64,000 nt of DNA from contig OU612065.1 in the NCBI GenBank assembly GCA_914767715.1, forward strand, positions 6,448,001-6,512,000. Reading direction: 5' to 3'. The stretch comes from Membranipora membranacea. Its lineage: Eukaryota; Bryozoa; Gymnolaemata; Cheilostomatida; Membraniporidae. The first letter of the stretch is position 1; the number at the start of each line of letters is the position of its first letter. Position numbers and translations under genes: made by a program. The notes beneath the pieces were generated by a model that was not told the DNA's origin, did not search any database, and saw only the letters and a program-made list of their open reading frames with translations. Positions 23,901 through 35,800 of this stretch are shown piece after piece.

Positions 23901-24618
23901 CTAGGTTGAAGTACTTCATGCTACAGAATGACCTAAGATTTGGCGCTAAGACAGAAGATCAATGTGAGGGAGGGGAATCAATCATCAAGCAGGCACAGTG
24001 CTGTCTATACAAGTTGAAGTGATCAGACAAGACTGTGCTGCGCAAGAAAGAACAAGGTTACTAGAATACAATACGCTTCATATATATGGAGGATTGGGTC
24101 CTATTACCAGTTGCTCTAGTCATGATTTACTTAGGCTACTTAGGCGTTTGCAGCTTGCCCAAACCAGGAAATATTTGATTTTTTTTATTACAAAATATCA
24201 TTGAGGCACTAGAGTAGAAAAGTGTTCAGTCAATGTGTATACATGAACTGTGGTCTGATGGGGTTTGAGTGACTTGACAGAAAACAAAAGCTTGACGTAC
24301 AATGAACAAACACTGTGATAAGCTTCTACTCCACACCCGCTCTTATGAAGAAGGATCTATGTATCATACCATGATAAGGTTATATTACAAACCAGACCTG
24401 GCTAACTAGTCTGAACTTGGATAGGCCTACTTGTTTTGACAAGATTCCAAGGGAGATGAGCGCCCTGCTTTGTCACAACAAATGGCTACTTTTTCCTTTC
24501 TAATTTTCCGCCCGTACAATGTGAGATTGTGATTGACAGCAGAGGACCTACCTGCAGCAATGTCATACTGCATGAGAGCTTGTACCCACTTTGAACAACA
24601 ATGCCCAATCTTGGTAAA
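17947..24618 (-). CDS. Coiled-coil protein, possibly CCDC33-like (5' end unresolved)
   Basis: Seven minus-strand exons join in one consistent frame of 407 codons plus stop: 24618-24552, 21964-21894, 21752-21504, 21210-21089, 19479-19227, 18990-18823 and 18240-17947. The N-terminal part (ALHSPQDIIRMATMYYTPFQ, then LPDYKYIFYDPNRK) is followed by a low-complexity Ala/Pro/Glu linker. Next come long heptad-rich coiled coils (MKELDNYRQAVHKMGKDIL, DKNELIVRYMTLKQRVQTQ, EKVGKVTRLEKACLHQEKV) and a short Pro/Tyr-rich tail ending DPIRRL. The order of features and the KELDNYR segment recall CCDC33, but this comes from memory and other axonemal or centrosomal coiled-coil proteins cannot be excluded. More 5' exons probably exist; one candidate is at 26946-27123. 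The two left-hand junctions rest on splice consensus and phase only. Confidence 0.65.
19717..20632. mobile_element. Non-autonomous hAT-type element with 8-bp target duplication
   Basis: The terminal inverted repeats TAGGGGTGGAACG and CGTTCCACCCCTA are bounded by an exact direct repeat TCTGTGAG (19709-19716 and 20633-20640). An 8-bp duplication and a TAGGGGTG end are typical of hAT transposons. The subterminal zones are full of CGGATCGGAT-type motifs on both sides in inverted orientation, plausible transposase-binding clusters. No transposase frame is present. The element lies in an intron of the coiled-coil gene. Confidence 0.88.
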
Positions 24619-25889
24619 CTGGAAACATATGAGTCTGCTGTTGAGTCATGTATAAACAATCGAGGTTCAACCAGTTCAGCCCACTAGGCTAACCGATGTG
24701 ATGTGATGTCATCGTTGATGTAATTAGTATCTGATTTTGTAGTTTGACTCGTTAGCTATTACATTGGCCTTCCATAATTAAATCAGAGGCAAAATAGCTG
24801 CTAACTTGCTCTTTTGATGACGATGCTTCAGGATGAGTGCCTTGTTCAGTATGCCATTATGGCGCATGTGCCAAAATCTCCGCTGACTGATTCTTTCACC
24901 CTACAGCGCAATAATTAGGAATAACAAATAGATCAGGAAAATTGTTAGGAAATGAATGATCAATCTTCACAATTTTCGAAACAAGCCTAAACAAGCGCAT
25001 GAAAACACTCATTTTCTGTAATACACTGATTGGCTAATAATATAAACTAGATGAACTCTATGATATGGTCTGTAGGCAGATCGGTGGGCAAAACCATAGA
25101 CAGTCCAACTAAAATGCGCGAATTAAAACCAGGACATGACGTAGTATGTGCAAAGAGTCATTGTTCACTGTAATTTATATCCATAAATGAAATATGTCAA
25201 TAATCAAGATATGCAGGGCTTGATATCTGTCCCTTCTGCTTAAATGCAAAGAAAGCTGGTGAAAGTAAGTAACAGACCTTTCCCACCAGATGGTACTTAT
25301 AATTAAGATCTAGAACTTTTGTTCATGAGTATGTATGATGAAGCTAGGGTTCTTGACATTACAATTATTATACTTCAGGACTGTAGTCTAAATTTAACGA
25401 CCTTTTCCATGGCCGAACTTCTTTCTGCCGATTCCGGGGTCAGCTATAGCGACCTGTTATTTGAGCTGACCGATGTGATACTGACATCCACAGTGCATGT
25501 CAATTGATATTGATATTATTGTTATTGATGCATTTACATTAATATTTATTCTGTAGTGATAATTATCATGACAAATTATAAAATATTCAGCTTATATCTA
25601 GGCAGGTCCCTTCAGACTTCTCTGCTTCTGCAGCACACAAGTGATTACTGTTATATTGAAATTGTCCCTTTACAGAGGGATGTTTTTAGTTTTTTGCTAA
25701 AGGGATTGTTGCTGCTCTTTAATTCAAAAAACTTTTCTGGCTGTCCAAATGAAGGGTACCGACACGTTAACTTGTGACTCAGAATGTGTTCTATACCAGT
25801 ATATATTATTCATATAACTACCCACATCATCTCACATCGCCAAACAATTAATGCAGCCGTTTTTTCAACCATTAGTTAAAGGCAGTTAA

Positions 25890-25950
25890 AGCGCTCAAAC
25901 AGTGGCGGGTTGCTGGTAGAGGCATTTCATTATCAACCACTTTCCCACTT
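25890..25950. mobile_element. Half copy of palindromic MITE family 2
   Basis: AGCGCTCAAACAGTGGCGGG followed by TTGCTGGTAGAGGCATTTCA reproduces one arm of the element at 15660-15780 up to its centre (ATTATCAACCA) and then loses similarity. A truncated remnant. Confidence 0.7.
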
Positions 25951-26945
25951 GGTTGGGCATGGTTTGACCAAATTAACTAGACGGCGTCAATCCAGGACAT
26001 GGTGTGCCTCCACTACCTCCTATCACTTCTTCCTCTAAGGGTTTAACATATTTTGATCAGTGAAGCAAAGCCTTGTCCAGTCTAGGGAGTATATTAAGTC
26101 TATGGGTAAAACACAGATCTTTCCTTGTTTCATGATCTCGAATTGGTTCTGTGTACTTCAATGCATGGGTGTAGAATCCTAATATTTATTGTTGAATTGA
26201 AGCCTGATAAAATGGAATCAAAAATATAGGGCGTCAACCAGATTTAAATTTTGGTTTGCGGTTGCTTATTTGTTGGGATTAAGTAGTTTCAGAAAATGTA
26301 GATACGTTGGTAAAGTGGTAACTGGTGACCAATTAATCTAATTACGGTGATTATAATGCCTTGGAAGTTCTTGTAGAATAGAGAATCTCTACCTTGTTAT
26401 GACAAGGTGTGTCTTATGTTTTTCCTTTTTCTATCCTTGTCACTGTGATCCCACAAACAGATGGAAAGAATAGCTTGTCCCTCTTGTAACATGGCTGGTG
26501 GCTGGCTGGTTATTTGCTCCAAAGTTTTTGCTTCTTGATAATTTCTAGCTCCTTAGTCATCCTCATATATTTTGATGCCTTGATTTCCTTATGCATGTTT
26601 TTACTCAAGATTGGTACTTATCATAGACTTAATATATATAATATATATATAGTAGTTGCAGTCTATGGTACTAACAGTTGAGGCTTTACTGTAAAAATGT
26701 AGAGCAGTCCTAAAGAATGATGAATCATGATTTTTTTCTAGAGTAATTTGTTGAAATAATGAAGTAGCTGAATGAGCTGTGTATACACAGATGAGGATAC
26801 AGCAGTAAGACTGTGATTAACTCCATGCAGAGCGCTGCACAACACTTCACGACATTTATCAGTATGTAAGACATTTATCAGTATGTAATTTGGATTATTA
26901 CTTCTATTCCAATGTAGAAGAGATTAGCTATTTTATTACGATTAC

Positions 26946-27123
26946 CTACTACCACTGGTGCATTAATTTTATTAATATCTATGGCAACGGCCTTATCCTG
27001 TGGAATGTACCTATTGATGTAGATATTAAACTGATTAAGAGGTGAAAGGATTAACTGCTGTTGGAACATCAAACCCGTGCAGGTCACTTTGTCAAAGTTC
27101 AGTTTTGATTTGGAAGGGTAAGT
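26946..27123 (-). CDS. Candidate further upstream exon of the coiled-coil gene (or of another gene)
   Basis: Minus-strand open frame after an acceptor (ATATCAG|ACTTAC at 27123) with a donor at 26946 (GTAG|gtaatc). The peptide (KLNFDKVTCTGLMFQQQL..., then INAPVVV) has alternating beta-strand-like character, as a C2 or similar sandwich domain might. It ends in phase 1, which does not join directly to the exon starting at 24618 (phase 0), so at least one intermediate exon would be needed. No family match is certain. Confidence 0.3.
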
Positions 27124-27533
27124 CTGATATCATGCTTGTCTTGTACGAAAGTTCACTCATTTTCATTACATCTTCCTATAGTATAGTATGGGATGAGTGC
27201 CTTATTACATAGCGGTCGTGACTTTAGTAAAACGACCATCTCGTGTTACAGAAATGTCATGCTTATGAATAACTTTTGCAAAATGTCTTTGATCACACTT
27301 TCTTGGGTTACGTTACCAAATTGTATTTTTTGCACGAGCACAGACATTCAACAATTAAAATTTTTAACAACATATTGAAAACAGATACAAGCTGATCCGA
27401 TTAAATCTACCCAGCTGTTGAACATATTTGCTTAGAAAAAGTTGACAAACTATGTAGCAATAAGGAATCTGCTACTGTTGAGGCTAGCTTCTCATTTTAA
27501 AATTCTTAGAGTTACTCGGAAAAGCTGGAGAAG

Positions 27534-30337
27534 ATGATGTTCCGTCGCCTGGATAGAGTACATTACACTCTGGCGTTGGGGATCACACTTTTGACTCTCT
27601 ATGTGCTGCAGAAACCTTCAGAGAAGCAATCAGATTTAGAGGTTAACATATATGACTCTGACAGACAAAATTCAAATTCTTCTTTGAAAGATTTTGTCAC
27701 TTATGATGAGAAGGTGCCACTGCTTTGGGTATGTATGAATGACAATTGAGTTGAATTTTCAATTCACATAGATTGTATAGATATACTAGGAATATGATCT
27801 TCAACATGGATAACATGGATTTTTGTATGTACATTACTTACTTTATCCTTCATGGGGAATCTTTATTGAGGTATCTAACAGCTCGATGCTATAATTACTC
27901 AACATAACCTCGTCACCTTTCAGATAGGGGGTGTCCCCCGAAGCGGGACTACATTGGCTAGGGCGATGCTAGATGCCCATCCAGATATTCGATGCGGTGA
28001 AGAGACGCGGATCATACCAAGATTACTGGGAATGCACACCAAGACTGTTGGTTCAAAATTAGAGATGACTCGTCTTAGGGAGGCACATATTGACGAGGGC
28101 CTTCTCCGGGATGCTATGGCCAGCTACATTTTGACCATTATTGGTATGTCAAATGGGAAACTACCCTCCTATACTAAGCAATGCATTCAAACGGACCGTC
28201 TTGTATGAAAAGTAGACTTTGCCTTTTACCCTCAGGCGTTCTACATATTCAATTTTCTAAACCACACGTTTAACATTGTTATCAGTGCTAAATCAAATGA
28301 AACACATTCAAATTGGTATTATTTGCCTACGTATGTATGTGTACCTCACAGTACCTCCCAGTACCTCCCAGTGCTTAATACAGGGTCTAGGGACATAAAT
28401 CAATAAGCTTACTCTTGGGATCCATTATTATAAAACATCTAAAATTATCTCCCTTGATATTAATCACCATTACCATAGAGTAACCAGAATCCTTAGTTTG
28501 TGATTGATGTCCTACTAGCAGAGTAGTTTTCATCACCTGGAGTTGAAGACAAGCTTAAAATTATCTTGTATTTCTTTTGAAGCTGGTCATGGTGACATTG
28601 CACCTTTACTCTGTAACAAGGACCCCTTTGCTATCCGATCGATGGCAAACATTGTCAGCATGTTTCCTCAGTCCCGCTTCATTTTGATGATACGAGATGG
28701 TAGATCAGTAGCCCATTCTATAATCACTCGCCATGTGACAATCAAAGGATTCGATATGAAGAATTATGATGGCTCACTGAGAGATTGGAACAGAGCCATG
28801 GGTACTATGTGGGAAACTTGTAAAAAACATGGTAAGGTATTTTAACACTCAATACAAAATTGAATGAACTTCAGAATTATATAGCATGCTTAATCTTATA
28901 TAGCTAATGTGAACTGTGTGACCTGCACACATACACAACTTTTCCATGGGTCTGTTGAACTTGAGCTGGATCGAGCTGATGTGTCACCTCTCAGTTTGCG
29001 CTGCGCTAGGAAATTGTGGGTTGGACCTGAACTTGTGTCTCCTGATGATCAGTCATTGCCTCAAAACCGCGAAATACGAAGCTTGTTTCAGTTTGCAGTG
29101 ATGATTGCAAGACCAGCCTTCGCACTGATGACAGTGAGCTGATTGGTGGTTCCATGGCTTGGTTCCTCGAGCGGCTCATGGAAACACAGTGATCCAATTC
29201 AGTATATATATAAATGATGCCTATCAGTTTGATAAAATGCTATGATATTATTTTATTCAATAATAAAGTGTGTTACATTATTATATATTGTCAGGTCCAA
29301 AGGTGTGTCTACCAGTATATTATGAGCGACTGGTGCTCGATCCAAAGAATCAGATGAAGAGGATTCTGGGCTTTCTGGGAGTGAAATGGGATGACATTGT
29401 TGTACATCACGAGAAAGCTATCGGCAAGAAAGGCGGGATATCTTTATCCAAGTACGTAAAAGCTTGTTGGAAATGTTTGGAAAATTATGAAATTTTATTA
29501 CATCTAGTTTATTCACAGTCATGTTATTAACATGGTTATTTAGGGAACATATACTGATATGAAAAACTCGTATCCAGTAATTAGCTTTCCAAAAATCGAA
29601 TAATTTAGTAACAGTATCCGATCTCATATGCTCTAAATCCTTGTATTTTAACAGCAAATTATATTATTCAAGCTTCAGGAAGTTCGTTTTACTTTTTGTC
29701 GACCAGTACCAAGTAGAAATCTCCAAACCCGATAAATTTTCTGTTTAGAAGCTCCGCAAAACTTTCTGTTCATATATATAAATATATCCAATTGTGCGGA
29801 ATAGCAGATGGTTTCAGGTTTTGGTGTGGTGTATTTGTTATATTGTATGTTAACTGTGATAAACTATATGAATTCAAATGCCAAACATGCCATCCGGGCC
29901 CTATTCATAGACTTCTCTGGCCAAATACGTTCCAAATGCTTTAGAGCGGATTGTGTTAGATAACAAAACGGATTGTGAGACAAAAGGAAAAATCTGTGGA
30001 AAGGCAGAAAATGTTTTGCTACTCCGCCCCATCATTGCAACTTAGCTACAAGTTTTATTGTAGGCTGTGAATGTGAATATTTGCTGATACATTCTTTTGT
30101 GTTGAGTAAAATAATAAATTTATTTGTTGCAGAAAAGAGCCGTCAACAGATCAGGTGAATAAAGCAGTGAATCAGGACGCTCTATCTAAGTGGGTCGGAG
30201 TCATACCTAAAAGTGTACTGTATAAAATTGATGAATATGCTCCATTACTTAAAAAACTGGGATACGATACAAGACAGCTTCCCCCAGATTACACCAAGTT
30301 GCTAGATCCAATAGCAGAACGCACCATGGATATATAA
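27534..30337 (+). CDS. TPST: Protein-tyrosine sulfotransferase (TPST)
   Basis: A Golgi type II membrane enzyme that transfers sulfate from PAPS to tyrosines of secreted and membrane proteins. Five exons: 27534-27728, 27924-28143, 28583-28831, 29295-29451 and 30133-30337. They join in frame to 341 aa, slightly shorter than the human enzymes as I recall them. A short basic N-terminus is followed by a single membrane anchor (residues about 11-25) and a polar stem. The 5'-phosphosulfate-binding motif GGVPRSGTT is at 67-75. The [10 protein letters not shown] motif with the catalytic Glu follows at 89-98. The 3'-phosphate-binding segment is [17 protein letters not shown], and [23 protein letters not shown] and [10 protein letters not shown] are the conserved C-terminal motifs. 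Convergent with HGSNAT. A decayed copy of the last exon lies downstream. Confidence 0.95.
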
Positions 30338-30830
30338 TCATTTTTATCTGTGCCTTAATTTTGCCCAGGGACGTTAATCTAATTGTTATTTATTTTTGTT
30401 GTTGAAGGATGATCTCTTAGTATATCCCTCTGCATAAACATTGGTTCCTGTGTGACACTTACTGTGCTTGCCTCCTGGTGTTTGTTAAAATTGAAAATTT
30501 TAAGTGTTCCAAATTTATTTTTAGTTCGATTTTTTGCCCTTAAACCTACTTTAATGCTATGTGCCATTTCGAAGTTTCTTTCTTGGTTAGACTTACATAA
30601 GGTTCTAGTTCATACTCCTTTTTCCTGCAGTACTCAGTTGAACTTAACTATTCATTTTATTTATTAAGTTCACTGAAAAATACTGGTGAGCTGATTGTGG
30701 AATCATTCAGTAGTGCTGTGAGGAGACAAGCTCCCAAAAAATAATAATACATATAATGTATAATGTGTAGGTTCAAGAATGACTCCTTGTCAGGTTGTTT
30801 TCAGGGTATATGTGATATTTGAAGCTCAAT

Positions 30831-30836
30831 AATAAA
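30831..30836 (+). other. Possible TPST polyadenylation signal
   Basis: AATAAA about 490 bases after the TPST stop, just before the relic of the HGSNAT stop region. Confidence 0.5.
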
Positions 30837-30844
30837 AAAATGTT

Positions 30845-30880
30845 AGTTAGACAGAGATAAAGATTTATTTGTAGTACATA
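30845..30880 (-). pseudogene. Relic of the HGSNAT stop-codon region
   Basis: AGTTAGACAGAGATAAAGAT at 30845-30864 is identical to 32863-32882, which carries the true HGSNAT stop codon. TTTGTAGTACAT continues in both. To the right the rest of HGSNAT exon 16 is not recognisable. No open frame is preserved. Confidence 0.7.
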
Positions 30881-31179
30881 CATAGTATTGGATCTCTGAT
30901 AGTTGGAACACAATCCTCAATTTGAGGGGTTATTCTGAAACATTGAAGCTTCATTGAAAGGATTCTCAACTCATTTGACCCAGAAGACAGATGTGTTTTT
31001 GGGAAACTAGCCAAGTTCTAAGTGTCCAAATGAAGTGTAAACAATCAGTTTAAATATCCTAAGGTAAGTATCGGTAAGTAGATAGTCAAGCAAGCATCAA
31101 ATAAACATGAATGTCACAGACGAAGAGCTCGGCACATATCCTCAGTCCTGGTATTTTAGAGAAAGGTGGTTAATATTTC

Positions 31180-31375
31180 CCCTTCGCCTGATGTGATGAT
31201 AGTGTCATCACTTATCTTATCTGCTGCATTCCTAATTCTCCTCTGTCTCAGGGAGTTGTATGTTTGGGTCATAAAACATGCATTTGAGAGTTTTCTATGG
31301 CATGCAGAAATTGTCAGTTGACAATTCCCCTAGCTCAACTTTCTGCAAAGTTGAGCCAAACTATTGAGCCATATC
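31180..31375 (-). pseudogene. Relic of the coiled-coil gene exon at 21504-21752
   Basis: Collinear blocks are shared with the functional exon: CTCCTCTGTCT, TGTTTGGGTCATA (31261-31273 against 21668-21680), a shared TTTTCTAT.GCAT block, and CAGTTGACAATTCCCC against the functional GTAGTTCGCCCG. The Pro/Ala linker part is deleted and the frame is broken. Orientation is the same as in the functional gene. Confidence 0.65.
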
Positions 31376-32039
31376 TGTGATAAGAATATATAAGTGACCA
31401 AGGTAATCAGCCCATAGACCTAACAACCTAAAGTTGCGCAAGCTGGACGCATATTAAAAGCCATCTCCACTGGTTTTTGGTATGATAGTTGGTTATAGTT
31501 CTGTCTTTAACAATCTGAAAATCAATTTTAATCAAAGGAATGATCAAAAATCACATTCCGATACAAACCTCCATGGTATATATGATTCTAAGATACTGGT
31601 GCTGGCATACTGAGACTGGAATAGTAGCTGTAGCCTGGATCAATGCCTGGATTGTCTCACTTTTATTGCATTTTATGCTTTTTCGCAGTAAGACCCGATC
31701 CGTAAATTAACTCCAATCACGAACCTGTTTAACAGCTATTTGAAAAAAAATTAATCACATAAATTTTTTTGTTGTGTATTATGCAAGTCAATTAATTTAT
31801 AAATTAAATCAAATTTGTGTTAAAATATTATGTGAAAAAGTTTTTATATAAGTTTTAGGTATTTACCAAGGTGACTCTATTTGTTAACCAGAATGCCATG
31901 GCATTATACTTTACATTATACTTTACACTAGATTGCGCTGATGGTTTCATTATGAAATTATTTCAACAATGAAATATTAACTTTCACAATTATGCCAACA
32001 TACGAATGGAAGCTCGCCTATAATCAGGATGTCTTGATC

Positions 32040-32620
32040 TGCGTTATTTCAAAAGTGGTGAGCCATAATGAGGGATGCTATTTTAAAGCTTATGGCTGCA
32101 AAAAAGTACTTGGAGGGAAAAGAAAATCTATGGAAATGCAGAAAATTTTTTCTTTGCTTTTCTGACCCATAATTTTATTGTAAGTTGTGAATGGTGCAAT
32201 TTCCACTGATACATTTTTTTGTATTCAGTAAAAAGATGAAATTATATCTCGTGGATGAGAGCCGTCAAAAGATATGGTGAATGAAGCAGTTAGTCAGGAC
32301 GCTCTATCTAAGTGGTTCAGAGTTATTCCTCTCGAGTCTACTACATGGGATTGATGAATATACTCCCTTCTAGCTTAGATAACTCGGATTGGTCACGAGT
32401 CAGTGTCACCCAGATCACATCAAATCGCTAGAGTTAATAGCAGAGAGCACCATAAATATATTATCAATTTGTATCTGTGCCGTTCATTTTAAGTATTTTC
32501 ACAAAATGATGATTTCATAGTATATCCCTTTGCGTACACATTGGTTCCTGAGTTAAGCTCATTGTGCAGGCCTCTTGGTCTTGATATGGTTGATAACTTG
32601 AACTGCTTGAAATCTTCTTT
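32040..32620 (+). pseudogene. Relic of TPST intron 4, last exon and 3' UTR
   Basis: Parallels about 29930-30480. TCAGGACGCTCTATCTAAGTGG is shared exactly at 32294 and 30172, and the 3' UTR block (ACATTGGTTCCTG) matches too. The coding frame starts like the true exon (EPS, then SQDALSKW), but a frameshift soon after VIP leads to a stop, and the acceptor site is weakened. Clearly dead. Confidence 0.82.
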
Positions 32621-32692
32621 TGCTTTTGCCTTTTTTAATGCTATGTGCTATGTATTATGTTGAACTGATCAATTGAACTTAGTTTATTGCAA

Positions 32693-32698
32693 AATGGT
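32693..32698 (-). other. Possible HGSNAT polyadenylation signal
   Basis: TTTATT on the plus strand reads AATAAA on the minus strand, about 170 bases after the HGSNAT stop. It lies inside the duplicated block next to the TPST relic. Confidence 0.4.
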
Positions 32699-32864
32699 GT
32701 TGAACTTAGAACTGACTGTGGAATATTTCAATGGTGCTGTGACATGACAAGAAGCTTTTCCAAATATATAGATATGAAAATGTATATAAAGTGTAGTTTG
32801 TTCTCAGAGTATCAGGAAGATGAATTTAAAAAAAAAGCACCATAATAAAAATGAATTGAGAAAG

Positions 32865-35800
32865 TTAGACAGAGATAAAGATATCTTTGTAGTACATGTA
32901 AGCAGCAACTATTACCCAGAATGCAGTACTCCACAAATTGATGAAAAGCTGAGCTAAATGAGTCTGGCTGACGGCAAAGGATATAGGGATCAAGTCTTCT
33001 AAAGTCTCTGAGCCAACATAGACGAATATCGAGTTCATACCTGTGTGTGAGTAAAAGAGGGTTAAATATGCATGAACAATGTTTAGGAGGAAGGAACCAT
33101 GAATATGGATTTAAAAAACAGGATTATTCAAGTATACAGCATTCCAGATTTCAATTGTCTACTCTTACAGCATGGCAAATTCTTGACTCTGCCCAGTCTG
33201 ATGACACATTTCAGTTATATCAAATCTCTCTCAGTAATATGAATCTTATTGATTGGTTGAATTATTCCCGCAGTCGTGAGTATCTTGATACACAGATATA
33301 GACCCAGTCCTGTCTATTCACCTGGAAGTGTATGTGTACATAATTTCACTTTAAACTACAGAAGCATACCTGGATAAATGAAGGGTGCTCCGCTCCAAAT
33401 CTCCTTCACATCAATAACCAAGTACAGGAAGGAGAGTAAGAGGAAAGCCATGCTACCGAGTGTTATCACAAACGACGCAGACCTAGAATAATAAAGTAAC
33501 AATAATCATCCTAACCCTTGGTATGAATTCATAGATCAGTGGTAAAAGACACAATATGGCTATTTATGGAGAAATTCTATCTGAATAGTTTTGTGTCAGT
33601 AATTGGATCTAGCAATAAATCTGGCAGCTATCACACTATGCATTGATCGACATCCCAGTAAAAACCTTCAAAAACTCAGGCAATCTCCAAAGTCTTACAA
33701 GTGTTTGGGTGTAGCACTACTGAACATGCGGATCACTGATGAGAAATGCTTTCCAGTAACCATTCAAATAGCCATATATGTATGTTCAGGGTCAGATATG
33801 TTACCCTTATCCATGAATCATTGATACAGTTGCATATAAACCAATAAGATAGCATTATTTCTGCAAGTAACATAGACCAGTCAGCGTCAGCGGGACTTTG
33901 TCTCATTTTGGTCTTCTTCAAGTGGACACTTCTGATAAAAACACCATAATATGACAGTCTCGAAATCAAGTCAAACTTACCATAAATTTTTGTTGATGGG
34001 GATCCAGCCTTCATTTTGTGATCCATGAGATAAAATGAGTGCAATCGTACCCTGTAGAGGACAAAACAAAGGATGATAATATCATTCTAATTTCTCAATT
34101 AAAAATATTTATAAAACCTCATGTTACACTAAATCCAGCAGATGAAGCAGATATATAAGGCTCAACTGGACAGCAGTCCGATCAAGTTCAACACTATGGC
34201 TGCACATAAAAATACACTACTTACCAAACCAACAGCCCATATGAGCCATCTGAAAACTCTGTCCTTCACACTGGAGTATACAACAAGAATTCTTCCAGCC
34301 TAAAACAAAAACAAACTTTGAAATACTCATATCAGAATAGCACTGCAATCAAACAGACTGTGTTTTGAATTGATCAAATGTGGAAATCTCGACAATATTA
34401 CTCATACTTTATTCTCTATCTTCTTAAAGACAAACCGATCATTGGGCTTTGTTAAATGCACACTGAGATGCAAGGGTATGGTGTGCTTACCCTACTTTTG
34501 CACCTCAGTACATAGGAATATTTGGATATCCTACCTGAACACCAAGAAAACAGAGGAAAATAGATGATAGGGTGCCTAGAAGCCCTTCAGGGTCAGTACC
34601 AGCACACTGATACAAGCTCTACAAGAGGACAGAGAAAACACATCTCACTATACTGAGCAGATAACAACCAAGGTAATTAATTACAATCATTTGCAGACGC
34701 AGTATGAGTAGATAACTCTAAGTAGAACATCACAGATTAGAAATCAGCAGGGAGTTTGTGACAAACTCAGTATTATATGATTTAGCTAAATTGACGAAAA
34801 GGTATATCAAATGCATATCATTTACCTTGCATGTACCATGTTGGTAAATATGATCATACGAAAACACCATGAGATCAATATATTTATGTACTCCGCCAGT
34901 GCAGTTAAAATATCTCCCATCTTCTGAGATACCACCTGGGCCAACATAGCCTCTACAACATTTTATCATTAAATGGTCATTCCTATTAGATAAGGGGCTT
35001 TAGTATCCCAGTAATCAAATACAGTGAGTTCATAAGGCAAATAGAAATGATAAAAAAATAAAAATTGTGGAAAATAGCATATTAATTTAAAAAAAATAAT
35101 ATTTAAAAATAATTAATATGCTATTTTCCACAATTTTGCTAATGTATTATATTAGCAAGGATCATGGTGGATCATATTGGTCAGGTGGAGGCAATAAATC
35201 ACTATGATTCACTATGATCCCAATTTCCAGACTTTGCAGCAGTTTTACTGCAAATAGGTTCACAGGCTGTTTTATTTTATTTCATATGCCCTAATGACTT
35301 TTCAGCCTAAGATTTTTAAAACCATACCAAACATGGTCAAATAGGACTGACACTCTAATATTTAAAGCCGGTCAGGCATATTAACAAATGTTTCTTACTT
35401 AAAGGGCAACCAAGGTTTCGCAGCAATGCATTAATGGGTAGTAAATAATGTGCTAGGCAGCACCAGCTTCGTGCATGACGCTGCGCAAAACTCAAAGTAG
35501 TTGCTGACTCTTAGCTGGGTAACACTTCAGTTTAGGGGAGGTTTCTAGACATTGCTGTAATAATGATAGAGCACAGGCTAAATAATAGCAGGAACAGGAA
35601 ACTGCTCTGTGGTATTCTATTTTAGCTGAGTTTGAGTACCTGATGGATGAATTGTTTCACAGGAATTCTGATTGAATAATCATCCGAATTAGATTTTGTC
35701 TTTTTCCCGATGCAGAAGGTGCAATCTGCTATCAATCGATGAGAAGTTGTTTGAAACCTTGGTTGCCCTTTAAAAAGCTATAAATTAGCGCATGAAGGAA

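Larger units (their letters stand above)
30338..32864. other. Convergent TPST-HGSNAT interval containing a decayed tandem duplication
   Basis: No intact gene. The TPST 3' UTR ends near an AATAAA at 30831. A relic of the HGSNAT stop region at about 30845-30880 follows, then a relic of the coiled-coil gene's exon (about 31180-31375), about 650 bp of unassigned AT-rich sequence, and a relic of the TPST intron 4 / exon 5 / 3' UTR block (about 32040-32620). Confidence 0.75.

Noticed and set aside
24830-24905. Minus-strand basic frame (GERISQRRFWHMRHNG) as a further exon of the coiled-coil gene
   Set aside because: The acceptor is good but no donor gives the phase needed to join the exon at 24618, and the reading from phase 1 hits a stop at once.
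28909-29197. Opposed frames of 60-77 codons in TPST intron 3
   Set aside because: Neither strand gives a recognisable product; splice phases of the flanking TPST exons join perfectly without it.
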